Assembly (NCBI GenBank): GCA_026990765.1
Contig: JALXCV010000123.1
Location: forward strand, 1-39,929
DNA: 39,929 nucleotides
Reading direction: 5' to 3'
From: Hyphomicrobiales bacterium
GTDB lineage: Bacteria; Pseudomonadota; Alphaproteobacteria; Rhizobiales; Aestuariivirgaceae
In this document: piece by piece, positions 1 through 10,545 of the stretch
Layout: each line of letters opens with the position of its first letter
Numbering within the stretch: the stretch's first letter is position 1
Translations under genes and position numbers: made by a program
The notes under the pieces: model-generated
Told to the model about the DNA's origin: nothing
Databases searched by the model: none
What the model saw: the letters and a program-made list of their open reading frames with translations, nothing else

Positions 1-3000
1 GGCTCAACCGCCACCAGCAATGACGTTCACCATATTGATCTGACTGCAGTGGTTGACGGCCCAACGGTTGATGATACTTCATCTGCGGTAGATGAAGATA
101 CTGAAGTCACTTTCGGCTCAGACATAAATTATGCCCTGATTGATACTGACGGTTCTGAATTCATCTCATCCATCAAGATCAGCGGTGTTCCAGCAGGTGT
201 TACTCCAACCTGGACACTCTCAGGTGCAGCAACTGTTACCCCTGATGGTTCTGGCGGCTATACAATCAATGGTACTGAAGCTGAAATCAATGCTACTCTT
301 GACAGCTTTGCCTTGACGCCTCCAGCCAATTCGGATGCTGAAATTGTACTGACAGTTGATGTAACCACTGAAGATGCAGGCGGCAACCATGCCACAGCAT
401 CGGGCACCCACACTCTTAATGTGTCTGCTGTTGCCGATGCCCCGACCGGATCAGGTTCTGGAACCGGAGGTGAAGATACAGCTATCGGCGTGCCGGTCAA
501 TGTTGGCGTTGCAGATGCTGATGGTTCTGAAACCATTGACTTTGTTACAGTTACCGCCCCTGCCGGTGTAGTGCTTGGCGGGTTTACAGGTTCTGGTGCA
601 ACCGTGGTTCAGGCAGGCCAGACATGGACCTTTACCGGCACTGATGCCCAGATTGGCGCCGCTCTTGCAGCCCTGACAGCAACCCCGCCACTGCATTCAG
701 ATGCTGATTTTGATCTTGATGTAACCGTGCAGTCTGTTGAATCCAATCCGGCGGGCGGTCAGGTGACTACCGCCACTGCCAGCACCAGCTTTGCTGTTCC
801 GGTAACTGTAAATGCAGTTGCCGATGCACCAACAGTCACCACCGGCACTACTACTGCGCTGGAAGATACATATACCCTGTTCGGCAATGCCATAGGCACA
901 GCGCTGGTTGATGCTGATGGATCAGAAACCATCAGCCAGGTATCGATCAGCGATTTTCCGGTCGGTACACAATTTGACTTTACCGCAGTGCCGGGCGCAA
1001 CTGTGATGGCAAACGGTATGGGTGGGGCTGGTATTGTCAGCTATTCCATTACCGGTACTGCAGCAGCAATCAGGGCAACCCTTGATACTTTTGCCGTCAA
1101 GGCCGCGGTTAATTCAGATGATGATTTTGATATCAAAATTCAGGTTTCAACCATCGAAGCATCAAACAATGATGTTGCAACAACAACAGCCTTGCATCAT
1201 GTCGAGGTTACAGCTGTTGCCGATGCCCCGGCATTGACTACCGGCACCACCAATGTTGATGAAGATACTGAAACAATATTTGGCACCGACATAAGCTATG
1301 CTCTGGTTGATGCAGATGGTTCAGAAGTCATTTCCTCAGTATCAATCGAGGATATTCCTGCTGGTACATCGCTCAACTATACACTGGCACCGGGCGCATC
1401 AATAGCCGGCAATGACGCAACCGGTTACACCATAACCGGCACCGAGGCAGCAATCCGGGCTACGCTTGACAGTTTTGCTGTTGACCCAAAACAGCATTCT
1501 GATACTGATTTTGACCTGACCATAAAGGTTGAAACCACTGATCATGATGGCTCCAGCGCCATCACCCGGGATACTCATCATATTGACCTTTTTGCTGAAG
1601 CTGATGCTCCAACTGTTGGCAATACTTCCTCAAATGTGGATGAAGACACAGCAGTAACTTTCGGTGCTGACATAAGCTATGCCCTGGTTGATACTGATGG
1701 TTCTGAATTCATCTCATCCATCAAGGTCAGCGGTGTTCCGGCAGGCGTTACTCCAACCTGGACGCTTTCAGGTGCTGCAACTGTCACCCCTGATGGTTCT
1801 GGTGGTTATACAATCAATGGTACTGAAGCTGAAATCAATGCTACTCTTGACAGCTTTGCCTTGATGCCTCCGGCCAATTCAGATGCTGATATTGTACTGA
1901 CAGTTGAGGTAACAACTGAAGATGCTGACGGTTCACACGCTACATCCACCGGCACCCACACTCTCAATGTATTTGCGGTTGCCGATGCCCCGACCGGATC
2001 AGGTTCTGGAACCGGTGATGAAGACACAGCCATCGCTGTGCCGGTTAATGTAAATATTGCTGATACTGATGGTTCTGAAACCATTGGCTATGTCAAGGTG
2101 GAAGCACCAGCCGGTGTTGTGCTTGGTGGTTTTGCCGGTTCAGGCGCAACTGTCAGCCAGTCCGGTCAGACATGGACAATCACTGGAACAGATTTTGAGA
2201 TCAGAACGGCATTGCTCAATATGACTGCGACCCCGCCATTGCATTCTGATGCCAATTTCAATCTTGGCGTGACCATTGAAGCCAATGAATCAAATCTGTC
2301 AGGTGGTCAGGTAACAACCCTTTCCAACACTACCAGCTTTATGGTTCCCGTGAGCGTGAATGCTGTTGCCGATGCCCCAACTCTTGCGACCGGCACCACT
2401 GCGGTCAATGAAGATGAAACAACCCTGTTTGGCAATGCCATAACTTATGGTCTTGTTGATACTGACACATCTGAAACTGTGACTCAGGTAGCGATCGGAA
2501 ATATTCCATCTGGTGCCCACTTAACCTATACAGAAACCGGCGGCGGCACAGTATTTGGCAATGATTCACTTGGCTATTTCATCTCTGGTACACCAGCCGG
2601 TATCAGGGCCACCCTTGATACTTTTGCTGTAACCGCACCGCATGATTCAGATGCAGACTTTGATTTAAGCATCGCAGTAACTACAACTGAAAGCGCAAAT
2701 GGTGATACCGCATCCACTATCGGCAATCATACTATTGAAGTAACAGCCATTGCCGATACCCCGACCATCAGTGCAGCCAGCACCAACATTGATGAGGATG
2801 TAAAAACCACATTCGGCACCGACATAAGCTATGGTCTGGTTGACACAGATGGATCTGAAACCATTACCGAAGTCACCATTGGCAATATTCCAGCCGGCAC
2901 TGCCTTGAGCTATACTCTGGCCGCCGGGGCTTCAATCACAGGCGATGATGCAACCGGCTATAGCATCACCGGAACACCAGCTGCCATACGTTCCACGCTT

Positions 3001-6000
3001 GACAGTTTTGAAGTGACACCGGCAGAACATTCAGATGTCAATTTTGACCTTGCCATAAGCGTTACCACAACTGATCATGATGGCTCAACGGCAACTGCCA
3101 ATAGCACTCATACCATCAATATTGAAGCTGAAGCCGATGCCCCGACAGTTGATGATACTTCATCCAGTACGACTGAAGACAATTCGGTAATTTTTGGCTC
3201 TGATCTCAGTTTTGATTTTGTTGACGCAGATGGTTCTGAATATATCTCCCAGGTAAGAATCAGTGATGTTCCTGTTGGAGCAGATATAAACTGGGGCGGC
3301 CCGGCAACAGTAGTTGATGACGGAGCAGGCGGGTTTACCATAACCGGTTCTGAAGCTGATATTCGCACCACGCTGGCAGGATTCAAGATCACCCCACCGG
3401 ATAATTCCGATGAGGAAATCCCTCTGACTGTTGAGGTTACAACCACAGACACTGATGGCTCAACCGCCACCGGTACCGGCACCCATACTATCAATGTAAC
3501 AGCCATAGCTGATGCACCAAATGTCAGTTGGGCAACCACCAATATTGATGAAGATACCCCGGTAGTATTTGGCACCGACATAACCTATTCGCTGGTTGAT
3601 ACAGATGGTTCTGAAGCCATTACTGAAGTGGAAATCGGCAATATACCAGTGGGAACTTCCATAACATACACGGTAGCGGCTGGAGCTTCTGTCAATGCCA
3701 TTGATCCGACAACTCTCAAAATAACCGGCACCGAGGCTGCAATCAGGGCAACTCTTGACAGCTTTACTGTCAACCCCGAGCAGAATTCAGATGTTGATTT
3801 CGATCTGTCTGTAACTGTTGTTACCGAAGATAATGATGGCTCATCTGCAGCAACCATGGCAACTCATCATATTGTTATTGAAGCTGAAGCCGATGCCCCG
3901 ACAGTTGATAATACTTCATCAACAGTCGATGAAGACAATCCGATTGTCTTTGGCGGTGATATCAGCTTTGACTTTGTTGACAATGATGGTTCTGAATATA
4001 TTTCCCAGGTTAAAATAAGCGCGGTTCCATCTGGAGCTGTCATGGACTGGGGTGGACCGGCAACTGTGGTTAATGACGGAGCAGGCGGCTTTACCATCAC
4101 CGGTACAGAAGCTGATATACGCGCTACTCTGGCCTCTTTCAAAATAACCCCACCGGCTAATTCCGATGCAGAAATCCCGTTACTTGTTGAAGTCACTACT
4201 ACTGACACAGATGGTTCAACTGCCACTGGCAGCGGCACCCATAATATCATAGTGTCCGCAGTTGCCGATGCTTCAACCGGTTCGGGTTCTGGAAATGGTA
4301 ATGAAGACACTGCCATTGACGTGCCGATTACTGTTGATCTTGCTGATACTGATGGTTCTGAAACCCTTGACTATGTTGAGGTGACAGCTCCTGCCGGAGT
4401 AACCCTGTCAGGCTATGCCGCTTCTGGCGCCACTGTTACCCAGTCTGGCCAGACATGGACTTTTGATGGAACAGATTTGCAGATCAAACTGGCTTTAATG
4501 AGTTTGAAAGCCACACCGCCTGCTGATTCAGATGCAGATTTTGCCCTTGATGTTACCGTTCATTCAATTGAATCCAACCTGACCGGCGGTGAGGTGACAA
4601 CCCTGACGGCCCAGACCAGCTTTACTGCCAGTGTGCTTGTCAAGGCTGTTGCAGATACCCCTTCAGCTACCGGGCAGAATTACACGACCAATGAAGATAC
4701 ATCTGTAACCCTTTCTGGTCTGTCTGGCGGGTTGACTGATACTGACGGCTCTGAAACCCTGAGTTTCCAGATATCAGGTGTTGATCCTGATGCCAGTTTC
4801 TCGACAGGCAGTTTCCTTGGTTCCGGTGTCTGGTCGTTTACCGCCGCCCAGATTGCAGCAGGTGTAAGCTACACACCACCCCCACAAGAGCATGGCACTT
4901 TCAACATGACGCTTGAAGCCATCGCCACAGAAGCAGCTGTTGGTGGGCAGGTTGCCGTTAAAACAGCAGTTGGAACCGCACCAATTGCCATTACTGTCAA
5001 TCCGGTACTCGATACACCGGTTCTGAATGATGGTTCCACTACTGTCGATGAAGACCATACAATTCCGCTTGGTTCGGATATTGATTTGACCATTGCTGAC
5101 CTTGATGGTTCCCAAAGTCTTGATATTACCCTGACCGGTATTCCGCTGACCCATACGGTCAACTGGAATCATGGATTGCCGGGAACTGTCAGCGTTGATG
5201 CTGTAACCGGTGATGTTGTTATCACCGGCACCGCCCAACAGTCGATGGACCTGCTGGACAGTCTGACCGTTACCACTCCACAGCATGATGATGGTAATTT
5301 TTCTGTCGGCGTCAGTGCCTATACTGAAGAAGCAAATGGTGCCAATGTTACGGTAACCTCAACCCAGGATGTAATTGTCAAGGCAGTTGCCGATGCCCCG
5401 ACCCTTTCCAGTGCTGGTGGCAGTGGTGATGAAGATACCACGATTGCAATTCCGGTAAATGTTGGCCTGGTTGATACTGATGGCACTGAAAAGCTTGATT
5501 TTGTTGATATAAAAGGTGTTCCAGCAGATGCAACTCTTGGCTGGAATGGTGCCTTGCCCGGTACGGTTACCGATCTTGGTGGTGGAACATACCGGTTTGA
5601 AGGCAGTGAAGCAGAAATCCAGAATTTGCTGGCCAGCCTTACCATTCACCCCGGTCTGCACAAGGGTGATGATATTACCCTGACCGCGACAGCGCAAACC
5701 ACTGAAGTCAACCCTTCAGAAGCTGGTGATGTAACCACTTTGACGGCGACAAGCACCACGCCGATAAATATTGATGTGGTCCCTGTTGCCGACCAGCCTA
5801 CAGTTACTGTTGGCACCAGCCCGTTTGCAGGTGAAGAAGATACCATGATTGCCCTGACCGGCATTGGTGGTGCTCTGGTTGATGCTGATGGATCAGAAAC
5901 CATTACCTACCGGATTGATTCAGTTCCAGCCGGAGCTACTTTCTCTGCCGGCACCAATATTGGCGGTGGTGTCTGGGAATTTACCAAAGCCCAGATAGAT

Positions 6001-9000
6001 GCCGGTATTTCGTTCCAGGCTCCACTGAATGAGCATGGCACCTATAATATGAACCTGACTTCAATCGCCACTGAAGGTGAAAACAATGATCAGGCAACCA
6101 ACTCCCTGTCATTCTCGGTAGAGGTTGATGCCCAGGCCGATGCACCGATTGTCAGCGCCAGTGCATCAGGCGATGAAGATACAGCTATCAATTTTGGCTC
6201 GCAAGTTTCAACCAGCCTTTATGATACAGACGGATCAGAATCAATAACTTCAATCTCGGTTGATCTGACAGGTTCGGGAATTACTGCCGTTTATTCGGTT
6301 GTTGGCGGGGCCAGTGTAAGCAAGGCTGGAGATGTCTATACCATTTCTGGTGGTACTCAGGCAGATATGCAGGCGACACTGGATAGTTTCACTATTACCC
6401 CACCTGCCCAGTCAGATGCTGATATTCCTGTCACCGTATCGGCAACAACTCTTGATGCTGATGGCTCAACCAATTCGGCCAGTGCCAGTTCAACCATAAT
6501 TGTCCGGGCGATTGCTGATATGCCAACATCATCAGCTGGTGATGCAACAGGCACAGAAGATTTGTGGTTCAACCTGAATGGTCTGGTCGCTGGTGCCAGT
6601 GCTGATATTGATGGTTCAGAAACCATATCGGCAGTTCTGACCGATCTGCCAGTCGGCACCGATTTGAGGATTGTCGGAGTTCCAGGAGCCAGTGCGGTGC
6701 AATCAGGCAATGACTGGATTATTACCGCCCCTGACCTGACCACCTTGAATAATGGCCTGAATGCGGCTGAAATGCGCGGACCATTGCATTATTCCGGCAC
6801 ATTTACTGGAACCTTGCAGGTAATTGCCACAGAAGCGGCAACCGGTGCGCAAGTAACCCTGAAAACTGCAACAGCCTCAGATACATTCGATATCACCATC
6901 GGTGCTGTCGCTGATGCCCCGCAGATAGTGGTAACTCCATCCACTGCTGGTGCAGCCGGTCTGGAAGATACGCCAATTGCACTCAGCATCAATGTTGACA
7001 ATGTCGATAATGACGGTTCAGAAGATCTGTCAATCCGCATAAGTGATATCCCGGCCGGCGCAACCTTGTCTGCTGGCACCTTGCAGGGCGATGGCAGTTA
7101 TATTTTGACACAGGCCCAGCTTGCCGGTCTGACCATCACTCCACCGCATGATTCAAATGATGATTTCACTTTGACCGTATCTGCCACCTCAACCGAAAAT
7201 ACCCCCGGTCTTCCAGGTGATGGTGATAGTGCATCTTCCACCACCACCCTTGATGTGGAAGTGATAGGTGTTGCCGATGCACCAAATGTGGTTACCAATC
7301 CGGTCGTATCGCCTGAAGACAGCCCGATACCGCTTGGTCTGGCGGTAACTGGTGGTCTTGCTGATACTGACGGGTCAGAATCCCTGTCTTATATCATATC
7401 TGGACTTCCTGCCGGTGTTGTGCCCTCTGCCGGTACGTTCATTGGCGGTGAGTGGCAGGTTGATGCTGCTGACATGCCGGGTCTGACCATACCTTCACCG
7501 GCCAATTTTTCTGGTGACTATGTGGCAGATTATGCCCCGACACTGTCAATCAGGGCCGTGTCACAGGAAGATGATGGCGATCAGACTTCTACTAATGTGC
7601 CATTATCGATAATTATCAGTCCGGTAATTGATACAGCAACCCCTGGAACCGCTGTTGAAGTAACTGAAGACAACGACATTCCGCTGGCTGGAATAGCGGT
7701 TACCGCACTGTCTGACAATGATGGTTCAGAAACAGTGGTTTCCTATGATATTGACTTTAATTCTATCGTTGCAGATGCCCAGATCGGGACATTGGTGGCC
7801 GATGCCAATGACTTCATAACCAATCATATCAATGGCACTTTCACCGATAATGGTGATGGCACCATTACCGTGCTTGCCGGAAATATTGGCGGTATCAGCC
7901 TTGATGCCGCTGCCTTCCTTGATTCCAATATTGATTTTACCTTGCCGGTGGTAACCAACATTCAGGATCAGGCTGGCGCTACCATTGTAACAGGGACGGT
8001 CAATTCCACATTTGCCATTGATCTTGTCGGTGATGCAGATATTCCTACCGTATTTGCCAATGATGTATCTGGCAATTCAGGTGCAATCCTGCCGATTAAT
8101 CCAACAGGTGTTGAATTTGGCGGTGATACAACTGATACTGATGCTTCCGGCCTTGGGCGTACCGCATCAGAAGATATTTACTACATCGTTTCAGGTGTGC
8201 AGGATGAACCTGGCATCAGAATGAGCTTTGTAGACTCAGCTGGCAATGTGCTGGGTCTGAACAATAATGATGGAACCTGGTTGCTGAACCCGTCTGACCT
8301 TGCAGATATCAACATTCAGACCGCAGGTGGCAGTGAGGGTACTGTAACCCTTACCCTGACCACGGTTGCTACTGAAGATGATGGTGACCGGGCAACCAAT
8401 GCCACCACATTTGATCTGACAGTTTCAACTTCCGGCGGAGGTGGCTCAACGGTTGCTCCATTACCACCAATTGTTACTGTCAATGCCATGCCAACAGATG
8501 AAGATGGCGCGGTAGTATTCGATGTGCATGCCGAAGCCGATCCGGCTGATCCCTCACCATCCACTCCAACGGTTAACCTGATCATCCGTAATGTTCCAGT
8601 TGGTGCTGAAGTGACCGGTGCTTCATATAATCCGGTCAATGATACCTGGATTGCTGATGCAGCTACGGTTAATGCTGGCGGTGTAACCGTCAAGCCGCCG
8701 GAAGACTTCTCTGGCACTATGAACCTGACTGTTGAGGCTGTTGCCACCAATACCAACCTGTTGTCAGCAACAACCGGTGAAATCAATGCAGATATAGATG
8801 TTGCCCCGGTTGCCGATGGTGTTACAATTGCCATTGCTTCACCTGGTGGAGATGAAGACACAGCCATTGCCCTTGATGTAAATCTTGCACTGATTGATAC
8901 CAATGGCACTCAAAATGAATATATCGATGATCCGGTAACAATCAGCGTTGACCATGATGCAACCTTGTCTGTCGGAAACTTGATATCCAGCGTTGGCGGA

Positions 9001-10362
9001 GTGAACACCTATGAATTGACACAGGCCCAGCTACCTGGACTGACCGTAACTCCGGCACTGAATTATCATGGTCCGGTCAATGTTTCAGTCAGTGCTGACA
9101 GTGTTGAGCCTGCCAATAATGATACCCAGACCTCAACTTCCAGTTTTGTGGTCAATGTCAATGCGCAGGCAGATGCGCCAACACTTGCTGCCAGTGATAC
9201 CAGCGGTGATGAAGGAACGGTAATCGGCTTTGTCGGCCTGTCGGCTGATCTGGTTGATACTGATGGTTCGGAAATTCTGTCAGTAACCATTTCAGGATTG
9301 CCGGGTCGGGCCATATTGTCTCACGGCATAAATAATGGTGATGGTTCATGGACCGTTGATCCGGCTGACCTTGCAATACTTGCCGTGCGCATGCCAGGCA
9401 ACTATTCAGGTGACAGGGAGCTTACCCTGCATGGATATTCGCTTGATGCCAATGGTGATACAGCTGAAAGTACGGTCAATTTCACAGTTCATGTTGCACC
9501 TGTTGCTGACAAGCTGCTGATGACCCTGTTGCCGCAATCAGGTGATGAAGGCACTGACATTGATTTGAATATGGATGTGGTGCTGGGTGACAAAAGAGGC
9601 TTTACTGATGGTGAAAATCCACCCGAAACTGTTGAAATCACCTTTAGCAATGTACCATCCGGTGTCGGGCTTCATGCTCCAGCAGGTGGAACCTTGACAG
9701 ATAATGGTGGTGGAAGCTGGAGCTTTGCCGGCACCAGTGATGAAGCCAATGCCCTTGCTATCTACTCCACCGGACCTGATGGAACATTCACCATCGACAT
9801 TTCTGCAGTTGCCAATGATAATGGTGTGTTGGGAACCCCCAAAACTGGATCAATCGATGTCACCTTTGACCCGGTTGCCCCGCAAACCCTGACCGGTGGC
9901 GGCGGTAATGACAATCTGGTCGGCCTTGCAGGCGATGACACAATATCCGGTCTTGCCGGGATTGATATTCTGTCTGGCGGTTCAGGCAATGATACCATTG
10001 ATGGCGGTGCCGATAATGACACTATCACCGGTGGTTATGGTGCTGATAGCATGACCGGTGGTGCCGGAGCTGATGTATTTGCCTGGGGAGCTGATGATAC
10101 GCTTGGTGGTGTGGTTGATACAATTAGCGACTTTACAACCGGTGACAATGATGCCCTTGATCTGTCAGCCCTGCTGCCAGGTTATGATGCCGGTACTGAT
10201 GTCCTTGCTGATTTTGTTAATCTGAGTGAGGCAGGTGGTAATACCACAGTGCAGGTGGATCAGTCCGGGACAGGTACATTCAACACTGATGTAGTGGTCC
10301 TGACCGGCATTACCGGACTTGATGTTAACGCCATGGAAGCAAACGGAAATCTGATTGTTTAG
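1..10362 (+). CDS. Giant RTX/cadherin-like repeat adhesin, type I secreted (5' partial)
   Basis: The frame is open from base 1 (G-S-T-A-T-S...), so the gene starts upstream; the GTG at 49 is internal. The visible 3453 residues hold about 26 modules of 110-135 residues, each with an EDT/DEDT-like start, a D-x-D-G-S-E calcium-type motif and an A-D-A-P-T-like end, as in bacterial cadherin/Ig-like surface proteins. RTX nonapeptides of the GGxGxDx type follow (about 9895-10080: GGGND, GGSGNDTI, GGAGADVF). The last ~95 residues resemble the type I secretion C-terminal target domain (VCA0849 subclass). Such proteins leave through an ABC/HlyD/TolC channel in a calcium-dependent way and mediate surface attachment or biofilm. 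Exporter genes lie directly downstream. The N-terminus, where a LapG-type retention module would be, is not visible. A true adhesin rather than a toxin is inferred, since no enzymatic domain is seen. Confidence 0.9.
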   Translation, partial: GSTATSNDVHHIDLTAVVDGPTVDDTSSAVDEDTEVTFGSDINYALIDTDGSEFISSIKISGVPAGVTPTWTLSGAATVTPDGSGGYTINGTEAEINATLDSFALTPPANSDAEIVLTVDVTTEDAGGNHATASGTHTLNVSAVADAPTGSGSGTGGEDTAIGVPVNVGVADADGSETIDFVTVTAPAGVVLGGFTGSGATVVQAGQTWTFTGTDAQIGAALAALTATPPLHSDADFDLDVTVQSVESNPAGGQVTTATASTSFAVPVTVNAVADAPTVTTGTTTALEDTYTLFGNAIGTALVDADGSETISQVSISDFPVGTQFDFTAVPGATVMANGMGGAGIVSYSITGTAAAIRATLDTFAVKAAVNSDDDFDIKIQVSTIEASNNDVATTTALHHVEVTAVADAPALTTGTTNVDEDTETIFGTDISYALVDADGSEVISSVSIEDIPAGTSLNYTLAPGASIAGNDATGYTITGTEAAIRATLDSFAVDPKQHSDTDFDLTIKVETTDHDGSSAITRDTHHIDLFAEADAPTVGNTSSNVDEDTAVTFGADISYALVDTDGSEFISSIKVSGVPAGVTPTWTLSGAATVTPDGSGGYTINGTEAEINATLDSFALMPPANSDADIVLTVEVTTEDADGSHATSTGTHTLNVFAVADAPTGSGSGTGDEDTAIAVPVNVNIADTDGSETIGYVKVEAPAGVVLGGFAGSGATVSQSGQTWTITGTDFEIRTALLNMTATPPLHSDANFNLGVTIEANESNLSGGQVTTLSNTTSFMVPVSVNAVADAPTLATGTTAVNEDETTLFGNAITYGLVDTDTSETVTQVAIGNIPSGAHLTYTETGGGTVFGNDSLGYFISGTPAGIRATLDTFAVTAPHDSDADFDLSIAVTTTESANGDTASTIGNHTIEVTAIADTPTISAASTNIDEDVKTTFGTDISYGLVDTDGSETITEVTIGNIPAGTALSYTLAAGASITGDDATGYSITGTPAAIRSTLDSFEVTPAEHSDVNFDLAISVTTTDHDGSTATANSTHTINIEAEADAPTVDDTSSSTTEDNSVIFGSDLSFDFVDADGSEYISQVRISDVPVGADINWGGPATVVDDGAGGFTITGSEADIRTTLAGFKITPPDNSDEEIPLTVEVTTTDTDGSTATGTGTHTINVTAIADAPNVSWATTNIDEDTPVVFGTDITYSLVDTDGSEAITEVEIGNIPVGTSITYTVAAGASVNAIDPTTLKITGTEAAIRATLDSFTVNPEQNSDVDFDLSVTVVTEDNDGSSAATMATHHIVIEAEADAPTVDNTSSTVDEDNPIVFGGDISFDFVDNDGSEYISQVKISAVPSGAVMDWGGPATVVNDGAGGFTITGTEADIRATLASFKITPPANSDAEIPLLVEVTTTDTDGSTATGSGTHNIIVSAVADASTGSGSGNGNEDTAIDVPITVDLADTDGSETLDYVEVTAPAGVTLSGYAASGATVTQSGQTWTFDGTDLQIKLALMSLKATPPADSDADFALDVTVHSIESNLTGGEVTTLTAQTSFTASVLVKAVADTPSATGQNYTTNEDTSVTLSGLSGGLTDTDGSETLSFQISGVDPDASFSTGSFLGSGVWSFTAAQIAAGVSYTPPPQEHGTFNMTLEAIATEAAVGGQVAVKTAVGTAPIAITVNPVLDTPVLNDGSTTVDEDHTIPLGSDIDLTIADLDGSQSLDITLTGIPLTHTVNWNHGLPGTVSVDAVTGDVVITGTAQQSMDLLDSLTVTTPQHDDGNFSVGVSAYTEEANGANVTVTSTQDVIVKAVADAPTLSSAGGSGDEDTTIAIPVNVGLVDTDGTEKLDFVDIKGVPADATLGWNGALPGTVTDLGGGTYRFEGSEAEIQNLLASLTIHPGLHKGDDITLTATAQTTEVNPSEAGDVTTLTATSTTPINIDVVPVADQPTVTVGTSPFAGEEDTMIALTGIGGALVDADGSETITYRIDSVPAGATFSAGTNIGGGVWEFTKAQIDAGISFQAPLNEHGTYNMNLTSIATEGENNDQATNSLSFSVEVDAQADAPIVSASASGDEDTAINFGSQVSTSLYDTDGSESITSISVDLTGSGITAVYSVVGGASVSKAGDVYTISGGTQADMQATLDSFTITPPAQSDADIPVTVSATTLDADGSTNSASASSTIIVRAIADMPTSSAGDATGTEDLWFNLNGLVAGASADIDGSETISAVLTDLPVGTDLRIVGVPGASAVQSGNDWIITAPDLTTLNNGLNAAEMRGPLHYSGTFTGTLQVIATEAATGAQVTLKTATASDTFDITIGAVADAPQIVVTPSTAGAAGLEDTPIALSINVDNVDNDGSEDLSIRISDIPAGATLSAGTLQGDGSYILTQAQLAGLTITPPHDSNDDFTLTVSATSTENTPGLPGDGDSASSTTTLDVEVIGVADAPNVVTNPVVSPEDSPIPLGLAVTGGLADTDGSESLSYIISGLPAGVVPSAGTFIGGEWQVDAADMPGLTIPSPANFSGDYVADYAPTLSIRAVSQEDDGDQTSTNVPLSIIISPVIDTATPGTAVEVTEDNDIPLAGIAVTALSDNDGSETVVSYDIDFNSIVADAQIGTLVADANDFITNHINGTFTDNGDGTITVLAGNIGGISLDAAAFLDSNIDFTLPVVTNIQDQAGATIVTGTVNSTFAIDLVGDADIPTVFANDVSGNSGAILPINPTGVEFGGDTTDTDASGLGRTASEDIYYIVSGVQDEPGIRMSFVDSAGNVLGLNNNDGTWLLNPSDLADINIQTAGGSEGTVTLTLTTVATEDDGDRATNATTFDLTVSTSGGGGSTVAPLPPIVTVNAMPTDEDGAVVFDVHAEADPADPSPSTPTVNLIIRNVPVGAEVTGASYNPVNDTWIADAATVNAGGVTVKPPEDFSGTMNLTVEAVATNTNLLSATTGEINADIDVAPVADGVTIAIASPGGDEDTAIALDVNLALIDTNGTQNEYIDDPVTISVDHDATLSVGNLISSVGGVNTYELTQAQLPGLTVTPALNYHGPVNVSVSADSVEPANNDTQTSTSSFVVNVNAQADAPTLAASDTSGDEGTVIGFVGLSADLVDTDGSEILSVTISGLPGRAILSHGINNGDGSWTVDPADLAILAVRMPGNYSGDRELTLHGYSLDANGDTAESTVNFTVHVAPVADKLLMTLLPQSGDEGTDIDLNMDVVLGDKRGFTDGENPPETVEITFSNVPSGVGLHAPAGGTLTDNGGGSWSFAGTSDEANALAIYSTGPDGTFTIDISAVANDNGVLGTPKTGSIDVTFDPVAPQTLTGGGGNDNLVGLAGDDTISGLAGIDILSGGSGNDTIDGGADNDTITGGYGADSMTGGAGADVFAWGADDTLGGVVDTISDFTTGDNDALDLSALLPGYDAGTDVLADFVNLSEAGGNTTVQVDQSGTGTFNTDVVVLTGITGLDVNAMEANGNLIV
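67..4660 (+). repeat. Higher-order tandem repeats of four adhesin modules (~1.54 kb blocks)
   Basis: Within the adhesin gene, modules fall in the order A-B-C-D and the block repeats. The A modules begin at 67 and 1615, the B modules at 448 and 1996, and the C-module ACC-GGC-ACT landmarks are at 841 and 2389; each pair is exactly 1548 bases apart. D modules are 1533 apart because module 3 carries five extra residues compared with module 7. A third region (from 3148) is permuted A-D-A-B, with A copies at 3148 and 3904. Long stretches of the two A copies are nearly the same in DNA, which suggests fairly recent block duplication. Later modules, from about 4660, are far more diverged. Confidence 0.85.
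9895..10080 (+). other. RTX nonapeptide (calcium beta-roll) segment of the adhesin
   Basis: This part of the adhesin reading frame encodes glycine/aspartate nonapeptides including GGGGNDNLV, LAGDDTISG, GGSGNDTIDG, GGADNDTITG and GGAGADVF. Such repeats bind calcium outside the cell and drive folding after type I secretion. They lie just before the C-terminal secretion target region. Confidence 0.9.
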
Positions 10363-10395
10363 CTTCTGGCAGGCGAAAAACTAGCCAATATCAAT

Positions 10396-10432
10396 GGCCA
10401 TGCAGGGTTTTACCACCCTGCATGGCCTTTTT
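10396..10432 (+). terminator. Rho-independent terminator after the adhesin gene
   Basis: GGCCATGCAGGG (10396-10407) pairs perfectly with CCCTGCATGGCC (10416-10427), extended by one T-A pair. The loop is small, and five T residues follow. The hairpin starts 33 bases after the adhesin stop codon. It should separate adhesin transcription from the downstream tolC gene, so the exporter probably has its own promoter. Confidence 0.92.
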
Positions 10433-10464
10433 AATACCAATTTCGTACAACTAAAGCGAGAATA

Positions 10465-10480
10465 TTAACTGGTTGTTAAC
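10465..10480 (+). promoter_or_regulatory. Candidate CtrA-binding site upstream of the exporter genes
   Basis: TTAACTGGTTGTTAAC fits the alphaproteobacterial CtrA consensus TTAA-N7-TTAA, with the extra C usual for the right half. It lies 66 bases before the tolC-like ATG, after the adhesin terminator. The same bases include a TGGTT-GTT-AACCA palindrome (10470-10482), so another regulator is possible. I found no second TTAA-N7-TTAA in the intergenic stretches of this window. Confidence 0.55.
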
Positions 10481-10545
10481 CATATCAAGACGACAAACAT
10501 TTCCCAGACAAGCACATCATTTGGCTGATTCGCCGGGGGAGAGAC

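Noticed and set aside
3108-4316. Minus-strand open frames of 149-157 residues inside the adhesin (also 8316-8909 and several others)
   Set aside because: They mirror the repeated adhesin modules, recur at equivalent positions in different modules, have Ser/Val-rich low-complexity sequence and no ribosome-binding site. They are antisense by-products of the codon pattern.
67-9890. Regular repeats resembling a CRISPR or satellite array
   Set aside because: The repeats are about 330-390 bases, stay in one reading frame and encode folded protein modules; there are no short identical repeats with unique spacers.
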